DNA of 34,678 nt from Clostridiaceae bacterium (GCA_910575585.1 CAJTGF010000058.1:1-34678), one strand, 5' to 3'. Counted from the first letter of the stretch, positions 23,072-30,775 are shown. Translations and numbers: made by a program. The notes: generated by a model not told the origin, from the sequence alone.

Positions 23072-24412
23072 ATGAAATCTATTTGGAATAAAGACGGAAA
23101 GCTTCCGGGGAGAAATCATCTTCCCGGTGATCTGGATACCGAGGTGGCGGTGATCGGCGCAGGGCTGGCAGGGATTTTGACGGCATTTTATCTGGCGCGG
23201 GAGGGCAAGGAGGTGGTGGTGCTGGAGGCGTCCTCTACGGGCAGCGGGCAGACCTGCGGGACCACGGCCAAGATCACGTCCCAGCACGGCCTGATCTATC
23301 ACAGACTTCTTGGAGACCGGGGAAGCGACGCCATGAAGCTTTACGGGGAATCAAACCAGAAAGCGATTCGGGAGTACGGGCGGCTCGTAAAGGACCGGTC
23401 TATTGGCTGTCATTTCGAAAAAAGGCCGGCTTTCCTCTATACTATGGAACAGCAGAATACCGTCCATCTGGAGGCCATAGCCGCCCGGCAGGCGGGCCTT
23501 CCCGCTCTGGAGGTGATCGAGACAGAACTTCCCTTTTCGGTGAAGCGGGCACTCCGCTTTGAAGATCAGGCCAGTTTTCATCCTTTGAAGTTTTTGGAGG
23601 CCATCTCTTTGTCCCTTACGATCTTTGAGCACACCCCGGCCATGGCGGTGAAGGGCCATAAGATCACGACTCCTTACGGAAAGGTTACGGCAAAGCATAT
23701 CGTGTTTGCCTGCCATTATCCCTTTCCCCTGGTCCCGGGATACTATTTTGCCAGGATGTATCAGGAGAGGAGCTATGTTCTGGCTTTGTCGGGGGCTCCC
23801 CGGCTGGAGGGCATGTATCTGGGAGTTGACCCGGATGGGCTGTCGCTGCGGCGCGCGGGACAGTCCCTGCTGTTAGGCGGGCAGAGTCATCGGACGGGCG
23901 TTCAGAAAAACCGCCCTTATAGGGCTTTGGCATCATCGGCCCACAAGCTCTTTCCCCAGGCAAAGATATGGCAGAAATGGTCTGCCCAGGACTGCATAAC
24001 CCTGGATTCTGTCCCCTACATCGGCCGATTTTCCCGCAGAAACCGGGACTGGTATGTTGCTACTGGGTTTGGAAAATGGGGCATGACGCTGTCCATGGTC
24101 TCCGCCCACCTGCTGACGGATCTTATCTGCAAAAGGACGTCCCCCTACGAAGCCCTGTACTCGCCCCTGCGTTTTCCGGCGCTGTCGGCCGTGCCCAGAC
24201 TGGCAGGCCACATGACCCGGTCCGCGGCGGGACTGATCAAGGGGCTGGCTCCCGGCGTCATGCGCTGTCCGCACATGGGCTGCAAATTGTCCTGGAATGC
24301 TGCCGAGGCAACCTGGGACTGCCCCTGCCACGGGTCGCGGTTTGACAGTTCGGGAAAGCTTATGACCGGACCGTCACAGACTTCTTGCCGCTGTCATAAA
24401 CTGATACCATAA
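23072..24412 (+). CDS. FAD-dependent oxidoreductase with C-terminal Rieske domain
   Basis: 446 residues. EVAVIGAGLAGILTAFYLAR is the FAD Rossmann motif, followed by SGQTCGTTAKITSQHG of the DAO family and late FAD contacts near WYVATGFGKWGMTLSM. The last 60 residues are a Rieske 2Fe-2S domain with CPHMGC and CPCHGSRFDSSGK ligands. The natural substrate of this Firmicute family is not established. GGTGAGGTG precedes the ATG. It is divergent from the Cys-rich gene and 25 bases upstream of cotJA, so it is probably part of, or next to, a sporulation transcription unit. Confidence 0.88.
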   Translation: MKSIWNKDGKLPGRNHLPGDLDTEVAVIGAGLAGILTAFYLAREGKEVVVLEASSTGSGQTCGTTAKITSQHGLIYHRLLGDRGSDAMKLYGESNQKAIREYGRLVKDRSIGCHFEKRPAFLYTMEQQNTVHLEAIAARQAGLPALEVIETELPFSVKRALRFEDQASFHPLKFLEAISLSLTIFEHTPAMAVKGHKITTPYGKVTAKHIVFACHYPFPLVPGYYFARMYQERSYVLALSGAPRLEGMYLGVDPDGLSLRRAGQSLLLGGQSHRTGVQKNRPYRALASSAHKLFPQAKIWQKWSAQDCITLDSVPYIGRFSRRNRDWYVATGFGKWGMTLSMVSAHLLTDLICKRTSPYEALYSPLRFPALSAVPRLAGHMTRSAAGLIKGLAPGVMRCPHMGCKLSWNAAEATWDCPCHGSRFDSSGKLMTGPSQTSCRCHKLIP

Positions 24413-24436
24413 TAAGGATATCAGAAAGGAGTCGTT

Positions 24437-24667
24437 ATGGCTTGCTCTTATTGTAACCAGACTGCCGGCTCTCAGAATATGCAGTCCGGCGCCTATGCCT
24501 TTTCCTGCACCAACACCGGCGCGGGAGGTATGGAGCAGTATCCCGTGGGTATGGGTTATGTGCCATGGCAGCAGTGGCAGCAGACGTATTCTCTGGAACA
24601 GGGGTTTAAGCGGGGAACTATCTTCCCGGATCTGGATCTTACTTTTAATATGGGGAGGTGCCGCTGA
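24437..24667 (+). CDS. cotJA: Spore coat-associated protein CotJA
   Basis: 76 residues. The C-terminal two thirds, EQYPVGMGYVPWQQWQQTYS then LEQGFKRGTIFPDLDLTF, is the CotJA signature. The N-terminus (ACSYCNQTAGSQ) is longer than in Bacillus and contains cysteines. CotJA is made in the mother cell and deposited in the inner coat. AAGGAG precedes the ATG, and its stop overlaps the cotJB start as TGATG. Confidence 0.92.
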   Translation: MACSYCNQTAGSQNMQSGAYAFSCTNTGAGGMEQYPVGMGYVPWQQWQQTYSLEQGFKRGTIFPDLDLTFNMGRCR

Positions 24668-24969
24668 TGCCGGTTTATGATCAAAACCAGCTTTTGTCCA
24701 TGATCGATCAGGCCAGCTTTGCCATGGATGACGTGCTTTTGTATCTGGATACCCATCCCTGCGACAGGGCGGCGCTGAACTATTATCAGTACGCAGCGAA
24801 AATGCGTCAGAACGCTATGGACACGTATTCGGCCAATTATGGCCCGCTGACCGTAGATCAGGTCCGCTCCGATCAGTACTGGACCTGGGTTCAGGGCAGA
24901 TGGCCCTGGGAAGGGAAAGGAGGGGCAAGCGTATGTGGAACTATGAAAAACGGCTGCAGTACCCGGTAA
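24667..24969 (+). CDS. cotJB: Spore coat protein CotJB
   Basis: 100 residues: LLSMIDQASFAMDDVLLYLD, THPCDRAALNYYQYA, YGPLTVDQVRSDQYWTW and RWPWEGKGG are CotJB hallmarks. The ATG at 24667 is 9 bases after GGGGAGG and is coupled to cotJA. An in-frame GTG at 24658 sits inside the ribosome site and is less likely. The tail after WPWEGKGG overlaps the cotJC start by 37 bases. Confidence 0.92.
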   Translation: MPVYDQNQLLSMIDQASFAMDDVLLYLDTHPCDRAALNYYQYAAKMRQNAMDTYSANYGPLTVDQVRSDQYWTWVQGRWPWEGKGGASVCGTMKNGCSTR

Positions 24970-25046
24970 ATATCAGCCAGCCTAATCCAAAGATGGCCCA
25001 GTTTATTATGAGTCAGTACGGCGGACCGGATTGTAAAAACAGATAA
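24933..25046 (+). pseudogene. cotJC: CotJC (manganese catalase), 5' fragment cut by an element
   Basis: ATG at 24933 after AAAGGAGGGG. It reads WNYEKRLQYPVNISQPNPKM then AQFIMSQYGGPD, the CotJC N-terminus, and then leaves the family at CKNR-stop. Intact CotJC proteins are about 190 residues, continue GGPDGEL..., and carry a di-manganese catalase site. The break is where the recombinase-bearing element begins. The rest of the gene should lie beyond the far end of that element, outside this window. Confidence 0.88.
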
Positions 25047-25053
25047 TAAATCT

Positions 25054-26508
25054 TTAGACATAATAATGGAATTCCATCCGGTTTTCACCACGATAGTAAA
25101 TGATCTTTTTTACAATACTGCGGAGAGCCACGCCTTTTATCTCATATGTAATATCCGGATTAGAAATAAGATTGTAAGCGGAGCGGATACTCTCCATAAT
25201 CTCCGCTTTCTGCAGAGCCGGGGACGCATCAGACTCCTGGGATATCAGGTTTTGGAATTCTTGGTTTAAGCTTTCCCGCTCTGCCCTAAGCCGTTCTTTG
25301 TTTGCTTGGTATTCCAGAAGGGAATCAATACCGTTCTCGTAAGCGTCACGGATCCGGCGTTCTTTCATGTCAAGGCGGGATAGGGCGGCGTCAATGGCAG
25401 CTTGCTCTTCGGATCGTATTTTATTTGCGGGACGGATATATTCAAATTCTACATCTCCCGTATCCAGAACCCGCTGCAGAGATTTCAGAACCGCAGTTTC
25501 CGCCTTATGTACGGCGATGCTGCAGGAACCAGTATGGTAACCTTTGGCATATTTCCAACATTGGAAAAAATCGGGACGCTTCTTTGGATCGTTGGATCTA
25601 TTTACCGACAGACTGGCACCACAGGTTCCGCATACCAGGATTCCGGAAAGCCAGTGCTGGCAGGAGGATATCTCCCGCCTTTTTATTGGCCGAAATTCCT
25701 GTGTCAGGCGGGTCAGATTTCCCTGGAAAAGGTCCGTGACACTCGGCCGGATCTCATGAGTTCCCTTAAACTGGATGCCGTTCCATTCCACGATCCCCAT
25801 ATAGAAGTGGTTTCGCAGGATCCGGTCGATGGTCCGGCGCTCAAAAGGATTGCCCCGTTTTGTGCGATATCCCCGTCGGTTACATTCTCTGGCAACAGCA
25901 GTCAGATCATGGCCTTCATGATAATAGCGGAAGATAAATTCCACCATGGAGTATTCCCGTTCGTCGATAACATAAGGATTTCCACCGCCAACCGCTTTAT
26001 AACCCAGGCACGGGGAAAGCTGGTAGCCATTGCGAAGGGCTTTTTCGGACATGCCTCTTAGGACTTCTCCCGATAAGTTGATGGAGTAATATTCATCAAA
26101 CCATTCAATAATGGTTTCAATGAGCCGTCCAAACATGCCTTCAGCAACCGGTTCTGATACGCTCTTGATCTCCACATTGCACTTTTTTCTCAGGATCCCT
26201 TTATAAAAGATGCTTTCTTCCTGATTTCGGGCAAACCGGGAAAATTTCCACAGATACAGCCGTTTGAATGGGGAAGGGGATTGGGATTTGGCTACGGCGA
26301 TCATTCGCTGAAATTCAGGTCGATTTTCCGCTTTACGGCCGGAGATCCCTTTTTTCTCCATAAATATAAAGTCTTCTGGAATGATAAATCCCTCCTGCCT
26401 GGCAGTATCCCGGATAACACGGATCTGCGCGTCCGGCGAGAGTTCTGTCTGGTCATCGGTACTGACCCGCACATAGGCGGCGCCAATCTCTAAAGTATCA
26501 GCTTTCAT
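25054..26508 (-). CDS. Large serine recombinase (integrase/excisionase, SpoIVCA-like)
   Basis: 484 residues. The resolvase-type catalytic domain has the nucleophile in YVRVSTDDQ (Ser16) and the arginine motif LYLWKFSRFARN. The recombinase domain follows (RGMSEKALRNGYQLSPCLGY, then RTIDRILRNHFYMGIVEWNG). Next are a zinc ribbon with CGTCGASLSVN and a later Cys pair, and a coiled coil (LDMKERRIRDAYENGIDSLL). Its stop codon is only about 20 bases from the cotJC break. GGGAG lies 8 or 9 bases before the ATG. It should integrate and, with or without a helper, excise the element. Confidence 0.92.
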   Translation of the reverse strand: MKADTLEIGAAYVRVSTDDQTELSPDAQIRVIRDTARQEGFIIPEDFIFMEKKGISGRKAENRPEFQRMIAVAKSQSPSPFKRLYLWKFSRFARNQEESIFYKGILRKKCNVEIKSVSEPVAEGMFGRLIETIIEWFDEYYSINLSGEVLRGMSEKALRNGYQLSPCLGYKAVGGGNPYVIDEREYSMVEFIFRYYHEGHDLTAVARECNRRGYRTKRGNPFERRTIDRILRNHFYMGIVEWNGIQFKGTHEIRPSVTDLFQGNLTRLTQEFRPIKRREISSCQHWLSGILVCGTCGASLSVNRSNDPKKRPDFFQCWKYAKGYHTGSCSIAVHKAETAVLKSLQRVLDTGDVEFEYIRPANKIRSEEQAAIDAALSRLDMKERRIRDAYENGIDSLLEYQANKERLRAERESLNQEFQNLISQESDASPALQKAEIMESIRSAYNLISNPDITYEIKGVALRSIVKKIIYYRGENRMEFHYYV

Positions 26509-26560
26509 ATGATCATCTCCCTGTAAAGTGTACGATTTTTTGGTATAAAAAATACACCTA

Positions 26561-26589
26561 TTGCGGAAATGGGCAAGAGATGATATAAT
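26561..26589 (+). promoter_or_regulatory. Strong promoter of a putative small RNA
   Basis: TTGCGG (26561-26566), a 17-base spacer and the extended -10 TGATATAAT (TATAAT at 26584-26589). It points away from the recombinase gene into a region without a coding frame. Confidence 0.7.
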
Positions 26590-26595
26590 GAATCC

Positions 26596-26684
26596 TGGTT
26601 GATGATTCTTATATTTCGGGCCTGTCCCGCAATAGAAAATCTATGAAAAGCCGTTCGATGCTGGTAACATCGGGCGGTTTTTAA
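26596..26684 (+). ncRNA. Putative small RNA of about 90 nt
   Basis: The promoter ending at 26589 is followed by about 90 bases without a credible gene and then a terminator hairpin (26646-26682) in which AAAAGCCG/CGATG pairs with CATCG/CGGTTTTT, plus a T-run. The only peptide possible is about 14 residues without a ribosome site. It is transcribed divergently from the recombinase and convergently with the Uma2 gene. It could be a regulatory RNA of the element or simply a long untranslated leader. Confidence 0.55.
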
Positions 26685-26757
26685 ATTGATATCCATTTTC
26701 TTTTCATACATATACCTAAGCTTTCGTTTTTCTATCTAGTAAAATAGCTTTAACCTT

Positions 26758-27300
26758 TTAGATTAATTTGCTTACATTGATAATGAAATCATTATAAATA
26801 CATACAGGGATATCATCCCCAAAATTATATTGGTTAGAGAATAGGTTTTTCTCAAAATCATAAACCATTACTGTTTTTTTCTGCGGGTTAACAATCCAGT
26901 ACTCACGGACCCCTGCAGTGCGGTATTTGAACAGCTTGATGCCATAATCCCGCTGCGGGTCAGAAGGAGAGGTCACCTCAATGATCCAGTCAGGGGCTCC
27001 ATGACAACCGCGATCGTCTAGTTTATTCTTATCGCAGATTACGGAAATGTCTGGTTCCACATAGTTCCGGTCATCTTCATTTAGAAATACCGCAAAAGGA
27101 GAGATAAATACTTCACAGATTCCATTTTTTTGTTGTATATAATTGTCAATGATGGAAGAGAGTCTGAACACAAGTCTTTGGTGGGTAGTGCTTGGCGGAG
27201 CCATGTTATAAATCTGGCCATCAATTAGTTCAGCACGATGGCCATCAGGGAGGGAATAAATATCTTCGATTGTATAAAATTGTTTCTGCTGTAGTGCCAT
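26758..27300 (-). CDS. Uma2-family (PD-(D/E)XK) protein
   Basis: 180 residues. YTIEDIYSLPDGHRAELIDG and GQIYNMAPPSTTHQRLVFRL begin the Uma2 domain. DDRNYVEPDISVICD and GAPDWIIEVTSPSD supply the acidic/PD-(D/E)XK-type residues, and KLFKYRTAGVREYWIVNPQ follows. Uma2 proteins are putative restriction-like endonucleases common in cyanobacteria and mobile DNA, with largely unproven function. The ATG at 27300 follows AAAGGAGGT; the frame extends 30 residues further upstream but without family similarity. Confidence 0.87.
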   Translation of the reverse strand: MALQQKQFYTIEDIYSLPDGHRAELIDGQIYNMAPPSTTHQRLVFRLSSIIDNYIQQKNGICEVFISPFAVFLNEDDRNYVEPDISVICDKNKLDDRGCHGAPDWIIEVTSPSDPQRDYGIKLFKYRTAGVREYWIVNPQKKTVMVYDFEKNLFSNQYNFGDDIPVCIYNDFIINVSKLI

Positions 27301-27383
27301 AATAGTGACCTCCTTTAGTTTAATTTTCCTCTGCTTTCCCCAACACTTTGTCATGGGAACATTGCAATTTGTTTTGATGTTTA

Positions 27384-27662
27384 TCAGCAATAGTAACTAA
27401 TTTGACTAAAACAAGAGTACCAGCATTCAATAATCATATTACTGTTAGCTTCTATAATTTTTATGAGTTTCCGTAGCTCATAAGGAGGTATTCGAGAAGT
27501 ATTATTACATAAAATAGCACGCCCGGTTTGGGTTATCCATACTTTAGTTGCATTTGCCCGGGGCTGTCCCTCTATAACATGTACATGTATAGGCTCCAAA
27601 GGGTCATTTTCATTTGCCCAGAAATAGATCCGATATTTTCCGGATTTAAAAATTTGAGGCAT
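27384..27662 (-). CDS. DUF4160-family protein
   Basis: 92 residues. PQIFKSGKYRIYFWANENDP and EPIHVHVIEGQPRANATKVW are the DUF4160 signature, usually paired with a DUF2442-type partner and often found in toxin-antitoxin-like pairs. The ATG at 27662 follows GGGAG. It overlaps the end of the upstream gene by 17 bases, indicating coupling. No biochemical role is established. Confidence 0.8.
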   Translation of the reverse strand: MPQIFKSGKYRIYFWANENDPLEPIHVHVIEGQPRANATKVWITQTGRAILCNNTSRIPPYELRKLIKIIEANSNMIIECWYSCFSQISYYC

Positions 27663-27918
27663 CAGTAAATCTCCCTTCTTGCGAAAATTCAATAATCACA
27701 TGTGCGTTATTTCGGATTAAGTCCCGAAAAAAATCCATTTCTTTGTCTGAAAAACCGTAGATATCTACCCATTCATACATGGGGAGGAAACAGGTAGCAT
27801 GATGGAATCCATCTTTCTCATCAGGCTTTTCAATGTATACTTTTACTCGCCCATCTTCCGACATTTCAGAATGGACAATTTCTGTATTATCATTTAATGT
27901 CATATATGGATACATCAT
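27646..27918 (-). CDS. Partner of the DUF4160 protein, unknown function
   Basis: About 90 residues. It starts MYPYMTLNDNTEIVHSEMSE and contains VKVYIEKPDEKDGFHHATCF and DIYGFSDKEMDFFRDLIRNN. I do not recognise the family. It takes the place normally held by a DUF2442-like partner upstream of DUF4160. AAAGGAG is 9 bases before the tandem ATGs at 27918/27921. Confidence 0.7.
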   Translation of the reverse strand: MMYPYMTLNDNTEIVHSEMSEDGRVKVYIEKPDEKDGFHHATCFLPMYEWVDIYGFSDKEMDFFRDLIRNNAHVIIEFSQEGRFTDASNF

Positions 27919-27977
27919 TGTATCAATCTCCTTTACCATTTTATTATACGATATCCAGTTTCAAATTATATTAATGG

Positions 27978-28736
27978 TCAATTCTCCTCCGCTTTCCCCA
28001 GCACCTTCCCCAACACGATAATCCTATCATCATCAGCCGTAAGCCCAGGATAATCAGGGTTTAAAGAAGTAAGCCCATTTTCCCCAGTCTTTTTGATGTA
28101 GATGTTATTGCCTTTTTGGAAGATGCCTATGTCTCCAACATTTAAGTGTTCGGTTTTCTGAACATAGACGATATCCCCGTCGGAATATTCAGGTTCCATG
28201 GAAGCGCCATTCACACCGATAACGTAGTCGGCATTTTTGTTTATCTCATTTTCCGGATAGGCTCTGACCCCGGCAGCTATGTCGGAAAACTCCACACTGG
28301 TTCCTGCGGCAGCTATCTTGCCATAGTAGGCGAAAAAGTGAGGAGGGATGGAGCGTATGGATAACCGCTGTTGGAGGTGTTCTATGGTATCGGTGGATTC
28401 TTTGGCCTGGGTGGTGCGTTCGAGTTCCCAGTCAAGCACGGAGTCAACATGGGATTGGCCTAAGGGGTCAAGGGAGCGGTATTTTTCTATGTGCTCAAAT
28501 TCGGATGCTTTGAGTTCATACGAATAAAGGATTTCTTTGTCTTCCTGTAGGCCTAAAAGAAAATCAGTGGAAACATTAAATTTCTTGGAAAATCTTATCA
28601 AAAACTCAGAGTCAGGTTCTCTGGCTCCTGTTTCATAATTATTGTATGTTGTATATTTAATACCTATATACTCTGCAAATTCTTTTTTGTTCATTCCAGT
28701 TCGTTCACGCACTTCTCTTAGCTTATCCTTTATCAT
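27978..28736 (-). CDS. CI-type phage repressor (XRE HTH plus S24 peptidase)
   Basis: 252 residues. Residues 1-60 are an XRE helix-turn-helix (EFAEYIGIKYTTYNNYETGA). Residues about 140-250 are a LexA/CI self-cleaving domain with an Ala-Gly pair near 144, Ser179 in NGASMEPEYSDGD and the catalytic lysine in NIYIKKTGENG. RecA-stimulated self-cleavage would induce the element. GGAGG lies 6 bases before the ATG, and the leftward promoter TTGACA-17-TAACAT lies above. Confidence 0.9.
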   Translation of the reverse strand: MIKDKLREVRERTGMNKKEFAEYIGIKYTTYNNYETGAREPDSEFLIRFSKKFNVSTDFLLGLQEDKEILYSYELKASEFEHIEKYRSLDPLGQSHVDSVLDWELERTTQAKESTDTIEHLQQRLSIRSIPPHFFAYYGKIAAAGTSVEFSDIAAGVRAYPENEINKNADYVIGVNGASMEPEYSDGDIVYVQKTEHLNVGDIGIFQKGNNIYIKKTGENGLTSLNPDYPGLTADDDRIIVLGKVLGKAEEN

Positions 28737-28759
28737 TCCTAACCTCCTCGTATGTCTTT

Positions 28760-28881
28760 ATGTTATTACATATTTTACGTGTTGTCAATCTAATAATTCA
28801 CAAAATGTAAAAATATTTACAAAATGAGTATTGACAAATACACAAAACGGGAATATAATTCAAGTATGGATTCACAAAACG
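28760..28881. promoter_or_regulatory. Divergent CI/Cro promoters and operators
   Basis: Leftward: TTGACA (28788-28783), 17 bases, TAACAT (28765-28760). Rightward: TTGACA (28831-28836), 17 bases, TATAAT (28854-28859). The direct repeat CAAAAYG occurs at 28801, 28820, 28843 and 28875, twice preceded by TTCA; these are likely CI/Cro operators around both promoters. Confidence 0.8.
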
Positions 28882-28901
28882 AGTAACGGAGGTGATAAAT
28901 A

Positions 28902-29108
28902 TTGAAATATCCTAACATAGAAGCTGAAAGAGCCAGAATTGGTATGTCAAAGGATGATTTTGCAAAAAGATTAGGGATTGCGACAAAGACATATTACAAC
29001 TGGCTAAATGGAGTGAATCCGATACCTAGCGATAGGCTAATTGAAATGTCATCTTTATGTGATTCAAAAATAGATTATTTGCTAGGGTTAAGTGAGAAAC
29101 GGAGATAA
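28902..29108 (+). CDS. Cro-like XRE regulator
   Basis: 68 residues, a single helix-turn-helix: YPNIEAERARIGMSKDDFAK, RLGIATKTYYNWLNGV, IDYLLGLSEKRR. The start is TTG after GGAGGTGAT. It is first in the rightward early operon behind the consensus promoter and divergent from the CI gene, so it probably represses lysogenic transcription. Confidence 0.85.
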   Translation: MKYPNIEAERARIGMSKDDFAKRLGIATKTYYNWLNGVNPIPSDRLIEMSSLCDSKIDYLLGLSEKRR

Positions 29109-29156
29109 GGAGCTTAGAGAGGAGGTGGGAATATCTATATTATTTCAGAAAGAATT

Positions 29157-29360
29157 GTGAATATTGCGGAACTGGAAAAGATTTTAGGTCGTCAGCAATG
29201 CGCAATTATATCTTTACGGATGGAATTGCAAAAAGAACAGCCTTCTCTGGCTGTATTAAGAACCTTGATATCCGAAATGCAAACTCTTAATGAGAAGGCA
29301 GTTACTTTTGAATTTTATTTGGAGAGAAGGAAGACTAAGAAGAAAATCTGTGATTTTTAA
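29157..29360 (+). CDS. Small phage protein, unknown function
   Basis: 67 residues from the GTG at 29157: NIAELEKILGRQQCAIISLR, MELQKEQPSLAVLRTLISEM, a helical protein with a basic tail. The strong ribosome site GGAGGTGGG lies 30 bases upstream; at normal spacing the in-frame codon is ATC (29133), so the true start is unclear. I do not recognise the family. Confidence 0.55.
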   Translation: MNIAELEKILGRQQCAIISLRMELQKEQPSLAVLRTLISEMQTLNEKAVTFEFYLERRKTKKKICDF

Positions 29361-29362
29361 GG

Positions 29363-29599
29363 TCAATGCCCCTTTTCAAAATTATTTAACAGTTCACAAT
29401 TTCCATTTCGCGGGCATATGTAGTATTTAGTATCTTCCGGTTGATCATATGGTGGGAGTTTGCTATCTTCGACTATTTTGCAAGTGGCATAGGAAAATTC
29501 GCGAGAGTCTCCCATTAGGCGGTATTTACCCGTGTGGGTTGTTTCGATGTTTAGATATGGACAAGTTACAGTTCTTCCAACAGTAGTGTAGTAACTCAT
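29363..29599 (-). CDS. Small Cys-containing phage protein
   Basis: 78 residues: SYYTTVGRTVTCPYLNIETT, FSYATCKIVEDSKLPPYD, YYICPRNGNCELL. The four or five cysteines could bind a metal. AAAGGAAG precedes the ATG. It is leftward among rightward early genes. The family is unknown. Confidence 0.65.
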   Translation of the reverse strand: MSYYTTVGRTVTCPYLNIETTHTGKYRLMGDSREFSYATCKIVEDSKLPPYDQPEDTKYYICPRNGNCELLNNFEKGH

Positions 29600-29732
29600 A
29601 AATATTACTTCCTTTCTCATGTAGTTTTATTCCATTTTACAGAAAGAAAGTACATGAGTCAAGAAAAATATTGCAATACGTGGGAGGTGAGAGGGAATCA
29701 GTAGAAATCAAGTATCACCAGCAACCATCAGA

Positions 29733-29927
29733 TTGGCCCAATATATCAGGGAGAAAGGGATCAGCATTTCAAAAATTTCAAAGACAACAGGTATATCGTA
29801 CACCTGTTTATATGCCAGCCTTGGAGAAAAGGGACGAAACAGGCCATTATCTGTTGATGAAGCATTATTGGTGTGTAAGTTTTTGGAGGTTGATCCTAGA
29901 GATTTCGCATCAGACAAAGGGGCTTAG
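29733..29927 (+). CDS. Small helix-turn-helix protein
   Basis: 64 residues from the TTG at 29733: AQYIREKGISISKISKTTGI, SYTCLYASLGEKGRNRPLSV, CKFLEVDPRDFASD, an XRE-like HTH. The frame is open back to 29691. A perfect GGAGGTGA at 29683-29690 would place the start at the ATC at 29697, not at the TTG, which has no ribosome site. It may be an early regulator of the element. Confidence 0.6.
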   Translation: MAQYIREKGISISKISKTTGISYTCLYASLGEKGRNRPLSVDEALLVCKFLEVDPRDFASDKGA

Positions 29928-29932
29928 AGGAG

Positions 29933-30124
29933 GTGAAGGAAAAGATAAAATTTCTGATTTTAATTTGCTTGTTGGTATTAGCCGTCTCTAAGTGGATAAC
30001 GTACCGATTTTCTATGATGGCAATACTTCTGTATTATGGTGAATTAGGACTAGAGTTGCCATCACTTGACACAATACAGAAGTACCGTATGAAAGCAGTA
30101 AGGAAGGAACTTGGTCTTGAATGA
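29933..30124 (+). CDS. Small one-pass membrane phage protein
   Basis: 63 residues with one hydrophobic helix (FLILICLLVLAVSKWITY) and a soluble tail (LPSLDTIQKYRMKAVRKELG). Similar small membrane proteins are common in Lachnospiraceae phages. The GTG at 29933 overlaps the ribosome site; ATA at 29945 lies at normal spacing, so the start is uncertain. Confidence 0.6.
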   Translation: MKEKIKFLILICLLVLAVSKWITYRFSMMAILLYYGELGLELPSLDTIQKYRMKAVRKELGLE

Positions 30125-30126
30125 AT

Positions 30127-30516
30127 CTAATGTAAGCCAAGGTGGTTTTGAACCATGGAAGTTACAACCCCAACAGCAATATCCTTTATTGCATGCAAAG
30201 ATTCAACGCCCACGGATTTTGCGATATCTTTAGTTTTGTTCCAAGTTGTATCAGAACGGATGTCTGCTAAAAATTGATGGCCGGAAAATGTAAGGTCACG
30301 GATTCTTCCGACTTGAGGAGTAGTGCTATTTATTACATTTACAGGTTTAGCGTTAAGAAATCCGGCTTGAATAAGTTGAAGGCAATGATAGTTTAATTCA
30401 TTTTCCGAATAACTTGGAAGGTTATCATGCAATTTGGATACCGTATATACGTCGCCGTAATTCATGGATTCAACAGCAATGAGGATATCACGAATACAAT
30501 CCATATTTAGTTTCAT
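30127..30516 (-). CDS. DUF2513-family protein
   Basis: 129 residues. KLNMDCIRDILIAVESMNYG, YHCLQLIQAGFLNAKPVNVI, IRDLTFSGHQFLADIRSDTT and WNKTKDIAKSVGVESLHAIK match DUF2513, a winged-helix-like phage family of unknown function. AAAGGAAA precedes the ATG. It is a single leftward gene in the early region, probably an accessory cassette. Confidence 0.87.
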   Translation of the reverse strand: MKLNMDCIRDILIAVESMNYGDVYTVSKLHDNLPSYSENELNYHCLQLIQAGFLNAKPVNVINSTTPQVGRIRDLTFSGHQFLADIRSDTTWNKTKDIAKSVGVESLHAIKDIAVGVVTSMVQNHLGLH

Positions 30517-30649
30517 AAAGTTTCCTTTCTATGTAAATTTTTTGTATTGCGAAATAATTTTATCATAGCAACAAAATAAACACAAAGATTTTATAGAAAT
30601 TTTAGAAATATGTAAAAACTTTTTGGATTTTGCAGAAGTTATTACAGAA

Positions 30650-30718
30650 TACGGTTTGTTATGTTTGGCAGTGCTGGCGAAGTATTTCGAGGTGCCAATT
30701 GAGTATTTTCTGGAGTAA
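30650..30718 (+). pseudogene. C-terminal remnant of an XRE-type regulator
   Basis: Translates as LCLAVLAKYFEVPIEYFLE-stop, the typical end of an HTH regulator. Upstream, the frame back to about 30540 has no start and no clear HTH. A second, similar ending lies at 31541-31601. Confidence 0.55.
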
Positions 30719-30737
30719 GGGAGGTGGTTCAGACGAC

Positions 30738-30775
30738 GATGGCAACGCAGCACATTGACAAGAGAATAGGAGGTG
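30738..30775 (+). repeat. Short direct repeat, copy 1
   Basis: GATGGCAACGCAGCACATTG, followed by the shared 18 bases up to GGAGGTG, also occurs at 32175-32212 with one difference. Both copies place a strong ribosome site ahead of a small frame. Confidence 0.8.
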
